64,000 nucleotides of DNA from the NCBI GenBank assembly GCA_905213265.1, contig CAJMHR010000005.1, forward strand, positions 1 to 64,000. The letters run 5' to 3'. The notes beneath the pieces were generated by a model. That model saw nothing but the letters and a program-made list of their open reading frames with translations, was not told the DNA's origin and made no database searches. This document shows positions 8,313 through 16,960 of the stretch, piece by piece. The DNA is from an uncultured Collinsella sp. (GTDB lineage: Bacteria > Actinomycetota > Coriobacteriia > Coriobacteriales > Coriobacteriaceae). Positions within the stretch are counted from its first letter, which is position 1, and every line of letters begins with the position of its first letter. A program made the translations under genes and the position numbers.

Positions 8313-9707
8313 TTACTTCTTGCTCTCGGGCAAGACCAGATCCACGGCGGCATCCTTGGCGGCGTCGATGTGCTGAGCCACGACCGGCGTCTGCGGAAGG
8401 ATCAGGTTAAGGACAATGGCCATGATGGCGGTGGGGGTCACGGCATTGGAGCCGATGACGGTGGACACCCAGGCGGGCATACCCTCGCCGGCAAGGCAAC
8501 CGCTGGCCATCCAGATACCCAGGCCAAAGACGACGGAGGTGCCGACGATGGTGGTAGTGCGCTGCGTGAGGCCCTCGCGGGTGAACATGCGCACGCCGTT
8601 CATGGTGATGGTGCCAAAGACGCCGACGGTCGCGCCGCCGATGACGGGCTGCGGGATAGCGGAAAGGACGGCAGAGAGCTGCGGGAACAGACCGGCGATG
8701 GCAAAGACGGCCGCGATGATCACAAAGACCCACTTGTTGACGACCTTGTTAGAGCAGATGATACCCACGTTCTGGCCAAGGGCGCTGGTGGGAAGACCGC
8801 CCAGCAGGCCGCCGACCATAGAAGTGAGGCCCTGGGACACGATAGCGCCGGAGAGCTCGCGCTCGGTGGGCATACGGTCGATGGAGCCCAGGCAGGCGGC
8901 GGAGACGTCACCGATAACCTGGATGGCAACCATGGGGAACACGACGGCGAGGGTAATGCAGACCTCGGGATCAAACTCGAGCGCATAGGGCATGAGCTTG
9001 GGAAGGGCGAAGACCTGAGCGGTGGCAACGCTGGAGAAGTCGATCATGCCAAAGGGAATCGAAACGATCATGCCAACGATCATGCCAAAGAACACGGATC
9101 CCAGCTTGAGCGTGCCCTTGCCAAAGTTGGCGAGCGCAAAGACCACGGCGAAGGTGATAAGAGCGACGCACCAGGCCTGCGGAGTGCCCCACAGCGGCGT
9201 GCCCATGCCACCGGCCATGTACTTGACGGCCGTGGGATAGAGAGAGACGCCAATGGAGAAGATGACCGTACCGGTCACGACAGGCGGGAACAGCCACTTG
9301 ATCTTGCTGTAGGCCAGACCAAAGAGGACCGCGACGGCGCCGCCGACGATCTCGCCACCCAGCAGCGCACCAAAGCTAAAGCCCGAGGCACCCATGGCCT
9401 GCAGGGCCGGCAGAAACGCGAACGAAACGCCCATGACGATGGGCAGGCCGCCGCCGATGCGACGGAAGGGAGCGAAGGCCTGAAGGGCCGTGTCGATCGC
9501 CGAAAGAATGAGCGCGACCTGGATGATGTCGGTGCTCTGCTGGCTATTAAAGCCGTAGACGCCGGCCATGATGACCGCCGGGGTAATGATGCCGGCAAAC
9601 GATGCCAGTACGTGCTGAAGGGCACACGGGATCATTTCCTTAACGGGAGGCATGCCTTCGCGAGTGAACAGGGCTTCAGTGCCGTTCGTAACCGTCTCCT
9701 GGGTCAT
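8313..9707 (-). CDS. NCS2 family purine permease (xanthine/uric acid type)
   Basis: 464 residues, with about a dozen hydrophobic segments and the NCS2 landmarks: the LQHVLASFAGIITPAV region in the first membrane segment (~30-45) and the signature region GQNVGIICSNK (residue T of the usual Q-N-x-G-x4-T motif is N here). Family members are proton symporters for xanthine, uracil or uric acid. First gene of the purine operon, so it probably imports the substrate for SsnA/YgfK/XdhD. SD GGTGG lies close to the ATG. A promoter with a Fur-like site lies about 90-115 bases upstream. Whether the substrate is xanthine or urate cannot be decided here. Confidence 0.88.
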   Translation of the reverse strand: MTQETVTNGTEALFTREGMPPVKEMIPCALQHVLASFAGIITPAVIMAGVYGFNSQQSTDIIQVALILSAIDTALQAFAPFRRIGGGLPIVMGVSFAFLPALQAMGASGFSFGALLGGEIVGGAVAVLFGLAYSKIKWLFPPVVTGTVIFSIGVSLYPTAVKYMAGGMGTPLWGTPQAWCVALITFAVVFALANFGKGTLKLGSVFFGMIVGMIVSIPFGMIDFSSVATAQVFALPKLMPYALEFDPEVCITLAVVFPMVAIQVIGDVSAACLGSIDRMPTERELSGAIVSQGLTSMVGGLLGGLPTSALGQNVGIICSNKVVNKWVFVIIAAVFAIAGLFPQLSAVLSAIPQPVIGGATVGVFGTITMNGVRMFTREGLTQRTTTIVGTSVVFGLGIWMASGCLAGEGMPAWVSTVIGSNAVTPTAIMAIVLNLILPQTPVVAQHIDAAKDAAVDLVLPESKK

Positions 9708-9794
9708 TTGACCACCAATCCTCGAAGTAGTTGTTTTCGCATCTAACGCTCTATTGTGACGCAGTGCGGGGTTGAGGTTGTGCCTTCATTGCAT

Positions 9795-9823
9795 ATCGTA
9801 TTAAAGATGATTCTCATTCTCAA
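9795..9823 (-). promoter_or_regulatory. Candidate promoter of the purine operon overlapped by a Fur-like box
   Basis: On the minus strand TTGAGA (9823-9818) and TACGAT (9800-9795) are separated by exactly 17 bases. Positions 9803-9821 (AAAGATGATTCTCATTCTC on plus) match 14 of 19 positions of the classical Fur consensus, so a bound repressor would cover the spacer and -35. The rest of the 352-base divergent gap (9708-10059) is AT-rich; I see no gene in it. Confidence 0.5.
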
Positions 9824-10059
9824 TAATAATTTTTTGTTATCAGACCATTCTTCAGCTGAAATAACGCATTTCCGCAGGTCAGGAAAGTGTCTGGTCAAAA
9901 TAACATCTAACTTTTCTTTTGGTCAACCGTTTACCGCTAAATTCCTACCGTTCGTCTGCATTACGCAATGTACCTGCGGATATACGAGATGGTGGGCAGC
10001 GTGTTACCATGAGAAAAAATTGTTATGAACATTTCCGTTTTCACCCAAAGGAGTTGCCC

Positions 10060-10716
10060 GTGAACGAGACCGTACGCCGCTTTTTGCCGATGGTCGATTT
10101 TCTGGAGCAGATACTCGGCAAAAACAGCGAAATCGTGCTGCACGATTTCTCGGATCCCGACCACGCCATCGTCGATATTCGCAACGGCATCGTGAGCGGC
10201 CGCAAGGTCGGCGGCCCCGCCACCGATCTGGCGCTCAAGATCATGCACGACCCCAAGTATCGCGACCTGCCGTTTATTACGGGCTACGAGGGGCGCGGTG
10301 CCGGCGGCAAGACGTTGGAGTCGGCGACGTACTTTATCCGCGAGAATGACGAGATCGTCGGTATGCTCTGCGTCAACACCGACCTCTCGACCGTACGCTC
10401 CATCAACGCCATGGCGCAGCAGCTCATGGCGTGCTTCGACGCGGCGCCGACGCGCACGGAGCCCGCCCCTATCGAGGTCGAAAGCCTTTCGGAGTCCACA
10501 CAGGAGCTCATCGACCGCAGCATTGCCGAGTTGCTGAGCGCGCGCGGGCTGGATGTAGCGTCGCTTGGTCAGAGCGACCGCGTGGACGTCATTTGCCACC
10601 TCAACGGCAACGGGGTGTTCATGCTCAAGGGCGCCGTGGCCTGCGCCGCCACCGCGCTGGGCATCTCGGAGCCCAGCGTCTACCGCTACCTGCAAAAAGT
10701 CCGCAAGGAAGGCTAA
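10060..10716 (+). CDS. YheO/DauR-family transcriptional regulator (PAS_6 plus HTH_22)
   Basis: 218 residues. The N-terminal ~110 residues are a YheO-like PAS sensor (FLEQILGKNSEIVLHDF, RNGIVSGRKVGGPATD). The C-terminal ~60 are the HTH_22 DNA-binding domain (SDRVDVICHLN...LGISEPSVYRYLQKVRK). GTG start at 10060 is set by the SD AAAGGAG 6-7 bases before it; the longer upstream frame is not supported. Divergent from the purine operon across a 350-base AT-rich gap, so it is the best candidate for that operon's regulator. The family includes DauR of Pseudomonas. The ligand is unknown. Confidence 0.85.
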   Translation: MNETVRRFLPMVDFLEQILGKNSEIVLHDFSDPDHAIVDIRNGIVSGRKVGGPATDLALKIMHDPKYRDLPFITGYEGRGAGGKTLESATYFIRENDEIVGMLCVNTDLSTVRSINAMAQQLMACFDAAPTRTEPAPIEVESLSESTQELIDRSIAELLSARGLDVASLGQSDRVDVICHLNGNGVFMLKGAVACAATALGISEPSVYRYLQKVRKEG

Positions 10717-10776
10717 CCCGCTGATTCCTTGGGAGCGGAGGAAAACGGATCATTTTTGTCGCATCGCTTGACAAAA

Positions 10777-10807
10777 GACCCTGCAGCTCGCACTGCAGGG
10801 TCATTTT
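10777..10807 (+). terminator. Bidirectional terminator between yheO-like gene and ridA
   Basis: Perfect 10-bp stem GACCCTGCAG/CTGCAGGGTC (10777-10786/10793-10802), followed by ATTTT on plus and by TTTTGT on minus. It serves the converging regulator and ridA genes. Confidence 0.88.
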
Positions 10808-10836
10808 GCATGTCATGTTTAGTTGTGGCCAACGCC

Positions 10837-11214
10837 TTAGAGAGCGGCGACGACTTCGATCTCGACCAGACCGCCAGCCGGAAGGGCGGCAACCTGGAAG
10901 GCGCTGCGCGCGGGGAACGGAGCCTCGAACTTGGAGGCGTAAATCTCGTTCACGGCAGCGAAGTCGGCGATGTCGGCCAGGTAGACCGTGGTCTTGACGA
11001 CATCGGTAAACGTGGCGCCGGCAGCGGTCAGCAGGGCCTCGACGTTAGCAAGGGACTGCTTGGCCTGGGCCTCGACGCCCTCGGGCATCTTGCCGGTTGC
11101 GGGATCGATGCCCAGCTGGCCGGACAGGAACACCATGTTGCCGGCCTGGATACCGGGGGAATACGGGCCGATGGCTGCGGGTGCGTTATCGGAAGACACG
11201 ACGGTCTTGCTCAT
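10837..11214 (-). CDS. ridA: RidA family enamine/imine deaminase
   Basis: 125 residues, the normal RidA length, with the family signature GPYSPGIQAG at the N-terminus, FLSGQLG, VVKTTVYLAD and the substrate-carboxylate-binding arginine in FPARSAFQVAALP. RidA hydrolyses reactive enamines and imines such as 2-aminoacrylate from PLP enzymes. It is monocistronic and convergent with the YheO-like regulator. Its neighbourhood with a purine-degradation operon is suggestive, because ring-opening pathways can yield enamines, but it may be coincidental. SD AAGGAG lies 7 bases before the ATG. Confidence 0.93.
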   Translation of the reverse strand: MSKTVVSSDNAPAAIGPYSPGIQAGNMVFLSGQLGIDPATGKMPEGVEAQAKQSLANVEALLTAAGATFTDVVKTTVYLADIADFAAVNEIYASKFEAPFPARSAFQVAALPAGGLVEIEVVAAL

Positions 11215-11227
11215 GTTTTTCTCCTTA

Positions 11228-11300
11228 CAATCAAATAGAGAGCGAGAGCGCGGCGTTCACACCGGGAGGCACAATTCGGTCTGAACACCGCGCTTGATTG
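11228..11300 (-). other. Long hairpin in the ridA leader
   Basis: CAATCAA (11228-11234) pairs with TTGATTG (11294-11300), and directly inside it GCGCGGCGTTCA (11248-11259) pairs with TGAACACCGCGC (11282-11293) with one mismatch. The structure lies in the 5' leader of ridA, just upstream of its SD. It may control ridA expression. No known riboswitch class was recognised. Confidence 0.45.
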
Positions 11301-11513
11301 GGATAGTACTCAAGGTTTCCGCGCGATGCAAGATTATTATCACGCTGCGAGAATATTTTATCGCCCAACGGCGCCCGTTGGCAGCTGAACGGTTCTCCAC
11401 GGGGTCAGCCAGCCCAAGCTGCTGAAGACTTTATCCCGCTTGGAGCACGGGCATCGCCTGCCGCAACGGCGCCACTATACTTTTGAATATCTGAGCATTT
11501 TGAAAGGCAGGAT

Positions 11514-14009
11514 ATGACCGCAACCGCCAGTCGAACCACCAACCGCAGACCCGAGCTCTTGGCCCCCGCCGGAGGCCCGGAGCCCTTTGCCGCCGCGCTC
11601 GCTGCCGGGGCAGACGCCATCTACTGCGGCATGGGCAGCTTCAACGCCCGCCGCAAGGCAACCAACTTTACCGACGAGGCCTTTGAGCAAGCCTGCCGCG
11701 CCGCGCATCTAGCCGGGTCGCGCGTCTACGTCACGGTAAACATCGTCATCAAGCAGTCCGAGATGAGCGATGCGCTGCAACTCATCCGTCGCTGCTCCAC
11801 GCTGGGCGCCGATGCCTTCATTATCCAGGACTGGGGTCTGTTCTTTGAGGTCAAGCGCATCATGCCCGGCATCGAGACGCACATCTCGACCCAGGCGAAC
11901 ATCCATGACGACCGCGGAACCCTTTGGTGCCGTGAGCAGGGCGCCGACCGCGTGACTCTCTCGCGCGAGCTCTCCATCGACGAGATCGCCGCCATCCACG
12001 ACGCCGCGCCCGATGTGGACCTTGAGGTCTTTAGCCATGGCGCCATCTGCTTTTGCTACTCGGGCCTGTGCCTGCTTTCGAGCTTTGCCATGGCGGGACG
12101 ATCGGCCAACCGCGGCATGTGCGCCCAGCCCTGCCGCCTGCCCTACGAGCTGATCGACGAGAACGGCCGCTCGCTCTCCCCTGCCGGTCGCGAGCGCGCG
12201 CTGTGCCCGCGCGACACCAACACGTCGCAGCTTGTTCGCCGTCTGTATGACGCCGGCGCCGCATCGCTCAAGCTCGAGGGCCGCATGAAGGCCCCCGATT
12301 ACGTGTATTCCATCGTCGACGTGTACCGTCATCAGATTGATGACATGCTTGCCGATATTTCGACCTCTAAGGATGAGGATGCCGCCCGCCAGCGCCAGCT
12401 CAAGCGCTGCTTTAACCGCGACTTTACGCACGCCTACCAGGATGGCACCTCGGGCGACGAGATGATGAGCTACGAGCGCTCCAACAACCGCGGTCAGATC
12501 GTGGGCACGGTGCTCGGCAGCCGCCTGGCCAATCGCGATGTGCGCGGGCTCAAGCCCGACGATCGCCGTCGCCGCGCCGCCATCGCCCGCATTGAGCTGT
12601 TTGAGCCCGTGGGCAAGGGCGACCTGTTGGAGCTTCGCCACGATGACGAGTTTGACCAGTTCCTGACCACCATTGCCGCCGATGATGCCGCTGCCGGCGA
12701 TGTTATCGAGTGTCGCGTGCCCCGTAGCATGCCCGAGGGCTGCCGTGTGCGCGTGATTCGAAGCCAGCGCGCCATTGACGCCGCCGGCGCCGCGCTCAAG
12801 CGCGATGTGCTGCGCCGCCGCGCCGTAGACGTGTCCGTTGTGGCGCGTCTGGGCGAGCCGTTTGCCGTTACGCTCACCTGTTGCGACGATCCTTCGCTTA
12901 CGGCCACGGCCACGGGCTTTACCGTCGAGGCTGCCAAGACCCGCGCCGTCGAGGCATCCGATCTGGTTGAGCACGTCGGGCGCATGGGCTCCTCTCCCTT
13001 TGAGGCCGCAAGCTTTGACGTTTCGATCGACGCCGGCTGCGGTATGGGCTTTTCCGCCGTGCACAAGGTGCGCGCCGCCGCTTGTAAGGCGCTGGAAGAG
13101 GCCATTCTGGCACCGTACGAGGAGCGCGCGAAAACGCTCGAGCTGCCGGCGATTGTAACCAGTGATTCCCGCCCCGCGCCCGAGCACTACCGCGATGAGC
13201 CGCAGATCTGCGCCACCGTCACCTCGCTCGAGGCCGCCGAGGCCGCTCGCGCCGAGGGTGTAACGCGCATCTACATGACCACCGACGCGCTCGATGCGGC
13301 CGAGCTCTCCCCCGCCGATGCATTTGAGCAGGGCATCGTACCCGTACTCGACGAGGTCTGCCGCGCCGTTGACCACGTACGCGTCGACCCTTGGATCAAT
13401 GCCGGTGCCACGGTCGCTATCGGCAACATCTCTGAGCTTGCCCTGGCCGCCCAGGTTGGCGCCACGGCGGAGGTCCGCTCTTGCCTGCCCGTGCACAACA
13501 CGCCTTGCATGGAGGCACTTGCCGAGCGCGGAGCCGGCGCGTTTTGGCTCTCTCCCGAGATCACGCTCGACGAGATCGTCTCGCTTGGCACCGCCGCGCC
13601 TGCAGCCCTGGGCATCACGGTGTTCGGCCGCCCGCGCGTTATGACGAGCGAGCACTGCATCCTGCAGGTGGCCAATGGCTGCATCCACGATTGCGTCAAC
13701 TGCTGCCTGCGCGCCCGCAAGCTGTCGCTCAAGAACATCGACGGCAAGGTCATGCCCGTGCGCACCGATATCCACGGCCGATCGCGCCTCTACGACGCCT
13801 ATCCCATCGACCTCACGCCGCAGGTACCGCAGCTGCTCGACGCCGGCGTCCGTCGCCTTATGGTGGACGGCACGCTGCTCGAGACGGATGAGGTGGGCCG
13901 CGCCGTCGCACGCGTCCGTCGCGCCATCGAGGCCGCGCAGGCCGGCCGTAAGCCCGCCGCCCGCCTGCGCGGGGCGACCTCGGGCTGCATGTTTGTGGGA
14001 ATCAGCTAA
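11514..14009 (+). CDS. U32 family peptidase-like protein with DUF3656 (RlhA-type RNA hydroxylation)
   Basis: 831 residues. The N-terminal domain begins ELLAPAGGPEPFAAALAAGADAIYCG, the U32 barrel start, and carries the family motif region FSHGAICFCYSGLCLLSS and the cysteine cluster around NRGMCAQPCRLPYELID (~200-215). Residues after ~370 correspond to the DUF3656 insert and a C-terminal U32-like repeat ending in a cysteine-rich patch (CIHDCVNCCLRARK). E. coli RlhA hydroxylates 23S rRNA C2501 and TrhP modifies tRNA U34; both use prephenate and an Fe-S cluster. Which RNA is targeted here is uncertain. It is longer than E. coli RlhA. A TATACT -10 candidate lies at 11476-11481; SD AAAGGCAGG. Followed after 15 bases by the pseudouridine synthase gene. 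Confidence 0.85.
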   Translation: MTATASRTTNRRPELLAPAGGPEPFAAALAAGADAIYCGMGSFNARRKATNFTDEAFEQACRAAHLAGSRVYVTVNIVIKQSEMSDALQLIRRCSTLGADAFIIQDWGLFFEVKRIMPGIETHISTQANIHDDRGTLWCREQGADRVTLSRELSIDEIAAIHDAAPDVDLEVFSHGAICFCYSGLCLLSSFAMAGRSANRGMCAQPCRLPYELIDENGRSLSPAGRERALCPRDTNTSQLVRRLYDAGAASLKLEGRMKAPDYVYSIVDVYRHQIDDMLADISTSKDEDAARQRQLKRCFNRDFTHAYQDGTSGDEMMSYERSNNRGQIVGTVLGSRLANRDVRGLKPDDRRRRAAIARIELFEPVGKGDLLELRHDDEFDQFLTTIAADDAAAGDVIECRVPRSMPEGCRVRVIRSQRAIDAAGAALKRDVLRRRAVDVSVVARLGEPFAVTLTCCDDPSLTATATGFTVEAAKTRAVEASDLVEHVGRMGSSPFEAASFDVSIDAGCGMGFSAVHKVRAAACKALEEAILAPYEERAKTLELPAIVTSDSRPAPEHYRDEPQICATVTSLEAAEAARAEGVTRIYMTTDALDAAELSPADAFEQGIVPVLDEVCRAVDHVRVDPWINAGATVAIGNISELALAAQVGATAEVRSCLPVHNTPCMEALAERGAGAFWLSPEITLDEIVSLGTAAPAALGITVFGRPRVMTSEHCILQVANGCIHDCVNCCLRARKLSLKNIDGKVMPVRTDIHGRSRLYDAYPIDLTPQVPQLLDAGVRRLMVDGTLLETDEVGRAVARVRRAIEAAQAGRKPAARLRGATSGCMFVGIS

Positions 14010-14024
14010 CCGAAAGGTTTACAC

Positions 14025-14684
14025 GTGAACGAAGAACCTCAAGTCCTCTACTGCGACGCCTGGCTCATGGCCATCGATAAGCCCGCCGGCATGATCGTCC
14101 ACGGCGACGGCACCGGCGAGCGCACGCTCACCGACTACGCCAGCGATCTGTTGCTGGCGATGGGCGACGGCTTTGCCGCGACTGACATGCAGCCGCTCAA
14201 CCGCCTGGACCGCAACACCACCGGCGTGGTGCTGTTTTCGCTCGACAAGCAGACGCAGCCCGCCTTTGACCAGATGATTATCGACCACGCATTCGAAAAG
14301 CACTATCTGGCGCTCGCCGAGGGCAAGATCGACTGGAACGAAAAGCTCATCGACAAGCCCATCGCCCGCGACCGCCACGACAGCCGAAAGATGCGCGTCG
14401 GCGCCAGCGGCAAGCCGTCTCAAACGCGTGTGAAGGTGCTCAAGCGTCTTAAGAGCCGTCGTGGCCTACCCACGCGTTCGTATCTCGATGTCGAGCTGCT
14501 CACCGGACGCAAACACCAGATTCGCGTGCACCTGGCAAGCGAGCACCATCCCCTGGTTGGCGACGACCTGTACGGAACGCCGCGCCCCTGCGGCCTGATG
14601 CTCCACGCCCACAGCGTGTCCTTCACGCATCCCGTAACCGGCGAGCACATCCACATCGAAGCCCCCTGCCCCTGGGAGCCCTAA
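14025..14684 (+). CDS. RluA-family pseudouridine synthase
   Basis: 219 residues with the RluA landmarks: DKPAGMIVHG near residue 18, the catalytic aspartate in LNRLDRNTTGV (~60-66), the HYLAL segment, and the C-terminal GRKHQIRVHL motif. No S4 domain precedes it, as in the short RluA/TruC-type enzymes. It isomerises uridine in rRNA or tRNA; the target is not predictable. GTG start at 14025 with SD GAAAGG, 15 bases after the U32 gene, so the two RNA-modification genes probably form one operon. Confidence 0.88.
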   Translation: MNEEPQVLYCDAWLMAIDKPAGMIVHGDGTGERTLTDYASDLLLAMGDGFAATDMQPLNRLDRNTTGVVLFSLDKQTQPAFDQMIIDHAFEKHYLALAEGKIDWNEKLIDKPIARDRHDSRKMRVGASGKPSQTRVKVLKRLKSRRGLPTRSYLDVELLTGRKHQIRVHLASEHHPLVGDDLYGTPRPCGLMLHAHSVSFTHPVTGEHIHIEAPCPWEP

Positions 14685-14778
14685 AACCTGCCGAAAAGGG
14701 ACAGGTTTATTTTGGCAGGTTTTATCTGGACAAACGTCAAAACCACCACAAAGGTTCCTGCCCCTTCGCGGTGGTTTT
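14683..14778. terminator. Two hairpin terminators between converging genes
   Basis: First stem AAAACCTGCC/GGCAGGTTTT (14683-14692/14714-14723) starts at the pseudouridine synthase stop and ends in a T-run. Second stem AAAACCACC/GGTGGTTTT (14739-14747/14770-14778) serves the converging DeoR gene on minus. The loops contain GGGACAGGTTTATTTT and GGTTCCTGCCCC, resembling repeat-derived terminators. Confidence 0.7.
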
Positions 14779-14800
14779 GGCCTTAGCCCGTCCCCTGCTG

Positions 14801-15547
14801 TTAGACCGTGATGACGTTGTCCATTGCCCGGTACTTGGCAGGGACATCGCCTGCGGTAATAATCGTTGCGTCACGGAAGTCCGCGAACTTGACGGGCGCC
14901 ACCATACCAAATTTACTGGCGTCCGAGATTACGAAGCGCTTGGCCGTATGGCGCATCGAGATACGCTTTACTTGCGCCTCCTCGATATCGGGCGCCGTGA
15001 AGCCCTGCTCGGCGGCAATGCCGTTAGAGCCCCAAAAGCCACAGTTGAAGTTGTAGCGGTCTAAGGTTGCCAAGGCATCGGGGCCAACGAGCGCCTCGGT
15101 CTCGGGTTTGAGCTCGCCGCCCAGCACCACGGTATGCATGCCGCGCAAAGCAAGGCGTTGAGCATGGAGCACGGAATCGGTCACATAGGTGACATCTTCA
15201 AGGTGTGGAAGATGCTCGATGAGCCTGAGCGTCGTCGAACCCGAGTCGATGTATACAAAGCTCTCGGGCTCCACAAGTGCCGCCGCACGGGCGCAGATAC
15301 GCTCCTTGTCGTCGTTATGGAGGTCGCTGCGCTCATTAAGCGTTAGGTCGCGCGTCACGTGCGCGCGCTCAAGACTCGTCGCTCCACCGTGGACCTTGGC
15401 GATGCGATGCGCTCGGTCGAGCGTCTGCAGGTCGCGCCGAATGGTAGACGCCGTCACGCCCAGGGCTTCGGCAAGCTCCGGCACGGTAACCGAGCCGGTC
15501 TGCTGAACCATCGACACGATCGCGTTGAGCCTATCTTCCGCTAGCAT
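14801..15547 (-). CDS. DeoR-family transcriptional regulator
   Basis: 248 residues. N-terminal DeoR helix-turn-helix (MLAEDRLNAIVSMVQQTGSV, ALGVTASTIRRDLQTLDRA), then the sugar-phosphate sensor domain with YIDSGSTTLRLIEHL, a GGELKPETEALVGP segment and DASKFG near the C-terminus. Such proteins usually repress sugar or polyol genes and respond to phosphorylated sugars. Its SD (GAGGAGGAG) lies within the end of the upstream oxidoreductase gene, three bases before it, so the two are co-transcribed and probably translationally coupled. The regulated genes may be this same operon. Confidence 0.9.
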   Translation of the reverse strand: MLAEDRLNAIVSMVQQTGSVTVPELAEALGVTASTIRRDLQTLDRAHRIAKVHGGATSLERAHVTRDLTLNERSDLHNDDKERICARAAALVEPESFVYIDSGSTTLRLIEHLPHLEDVTYVTDSVLHAQRLALRGMHTVVLGGELKPETEALVGPDALATLDRYNFNCGFWGSNGIAAEQGFTAPDIEEAQVKRISMRHTAKRFVISDASKFGMVAPVKFADFRDATIITAGDVPAKYRAMDNVITV

Positions 15548-15550
15548 CGC

Positions 15551-16630
15551 TTACTCCTCCTCGGGGTACACGACTCCCCAGTCGGCGCGAAGCTTGGTCA
15601 TAAGCTTCATAACATCAGAAGCATAATCTAGCAGCTCGCGCTTGGAGTCGTCGCCAGCAACGGCCTTCTCAAGATCGGCCATCTCATAGCACAGGGCGTA
15701 AGCCTCGGTGCCGGCGTGGACCTCCTCGCGGTGGCCGTCTGCAGTCCACACGATGGTCGCGCGATCGGCACGCGGATATTCGTTGACCTCGATATAGCAC
15801 TTGTCGAAGCTAATGACCGAACGCTTGGGCTGCTTGGAGTGGAGCGTAAGGCTCACCACGCCCAGCTGCTGCTCGGTGTTACGGCAGACAATGCCACTCG
15901 CGACGTCAACGCCGGTCTCACAGGTGTTGCCCAGCGAGACAACCTCAGCGGGTTGGCTGGCCATAAACAGGCGCATGACAGACAGGGCATACACGCCAAT
16001 GTCGAGCATGGCGCCGCCGGCGAGACTACGGTTGTAGAACCGGTTGGTCAGGTCCCCGTACTCCTTATAGCTGCCAAAGTTGAGCTGAGCGAGGTTCATA
16101 CGGCCAAAGTCGCCCGCATCCATGCGACGGCGCAGCTCCTGATACAGCGGCATGTGGAGCACCGTGGTGGCATCCATAAGAACCACTTTGTGCTCGTCGG
16201 CGATGGCACGGGCCTCGTCAAGCTCGGCGGAATTGAGGGTAATGGCCTTCTCGCAGAGCACGTGCTTACCAGCTGCCAGAGCAGCTCGCAGGTAGGTGAT
16301 ATGCGTGTTGTGCGGGGTGGTGATATAGATCGCGTCGATGTTCGGATCGGCATAGAGGTCCTCGACCGTTTCATAGACCTTCTCGATGCCATACTGCTCA
16401 GCAAAAGCCTGAGCCTTGGACAGCGTACGGTTGGCGACGCCCGCAAGCTTGCGGCCGGCAAGAGCGAGAGACTGGGCCATCTGGTTGGCGATAACGCCGC
16501 ACCCGATCACAGCCCAGCGAAGCTCGGGAGCCGTAAAGATATCATCGGGGAACGGCTTGCCCTGGACCGAAGCGAACGCTGCCTTTGCGGCTGCCGCGGA
16601 GTCGAGTGGAGCCTGCTTGGAATCTGCCAT
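15551..16630 (-). CDS. Gfo/Idh/MocA family NAD(P)-dependent oxidoreductase
   Basis: 359 residues. A Rossmann motif AVIGCGVIANQMAQ follows a ~35-residue N-terminal leader; then ITTPHNTHITYLRAALAAGKHVLCEKAIT (the conserved CEKP-like segment, here CEKA) and GAMLDIGVYALSV in the C-terminal domain. Relatives act on inositols, sugars or dihydrodiols; no substrate can be assigned. Start at 16630 (MADSKQAPLDS) is fixed by the SD AGGAGG 5 bases upstream. Shares an operon with the DeoR regulator. Confidence 0.88.
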   Translation of the reverse strand: MADSKQAPLDSAAAAKAAFASVQGKPFPDDIFTAPELRWAVIGCGVIANQMAQSLALAGRKLAGVANRTLSKAQAFAEQYGIEKVYETVEDLYADPNIDAIYITTPHNTHITYLRAALAAGKHVLCEKAITLNSAELDEARAIADEHKVVLMDATTVLHMPLYQELRRRMDAGDFGRMNLAQLNFGSYKEYGDLTNRFYNRSLAGGAMLDIGVYALSVMRLFMASQPAEVVSLGNTCETGVDVASGIVCRNTEQQLGVVSLTLHSKQPKRSVISFDKCYIEVNEYPRADRATIVWTADGHREEVHAGTEAYALCYEMADLEKAVAGDDSKRELLDYASDVMKLMTKLRADWGVVYPEEE

Positions 16631-16684
16631 ATGTGCCTCCTGAATCATCGGAAGTTCTTCATTTCCAACAGCCCTATATTCGCA

Positions 16685-16816
16685 CAAATGCGCGCGCATT
16701 TGCTCGTATTTGCGTGTTTATTTGCTTGTCGGTCATTATTTAGCCATATTTTGCACATTTATACGCGGTCATACGCATTAACACGCAATGTTATGCGCGA
16801 TAATGCGCATGCGAGG
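16685..16816. promoter_or_regulatory. Palindromic operator candidates upstream of the oxidoreductase-deoR operon
   Basis: A perfect 18-base palindrome CAAATGCGCGCGCATTTG occupies 16685-16702, 55 bases before the oxidoreductase start. Further ATGCGC/ATACGC half-sites recur around 16760-16811. The region is otherwise AT-rich and non-coding. A self-regulating DeoR protein is the obvious candidate ligand. Confidence 0.45.
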
Positions 16817-16960
16817 ATCCTTGTAAAACATAAAGAAGCGGAACACCAAAGCCCTAAAAGACAGAGTAGTCCGTGATACTCGACCCCCTCTGGGGGCATC
16901 GGACATCAAAGGACCGCCCCAAACTGCCGGCACATGGGGAACGTCCCCCAGCTGCCGACA

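Noticed and set aside
9756..10028. Small plus-strand ORF of 90 codons in the permease-regulator gap
   Set aside because: AT-rich, no SD, no motif, and it overlaps the promoter region and the regulator leader.
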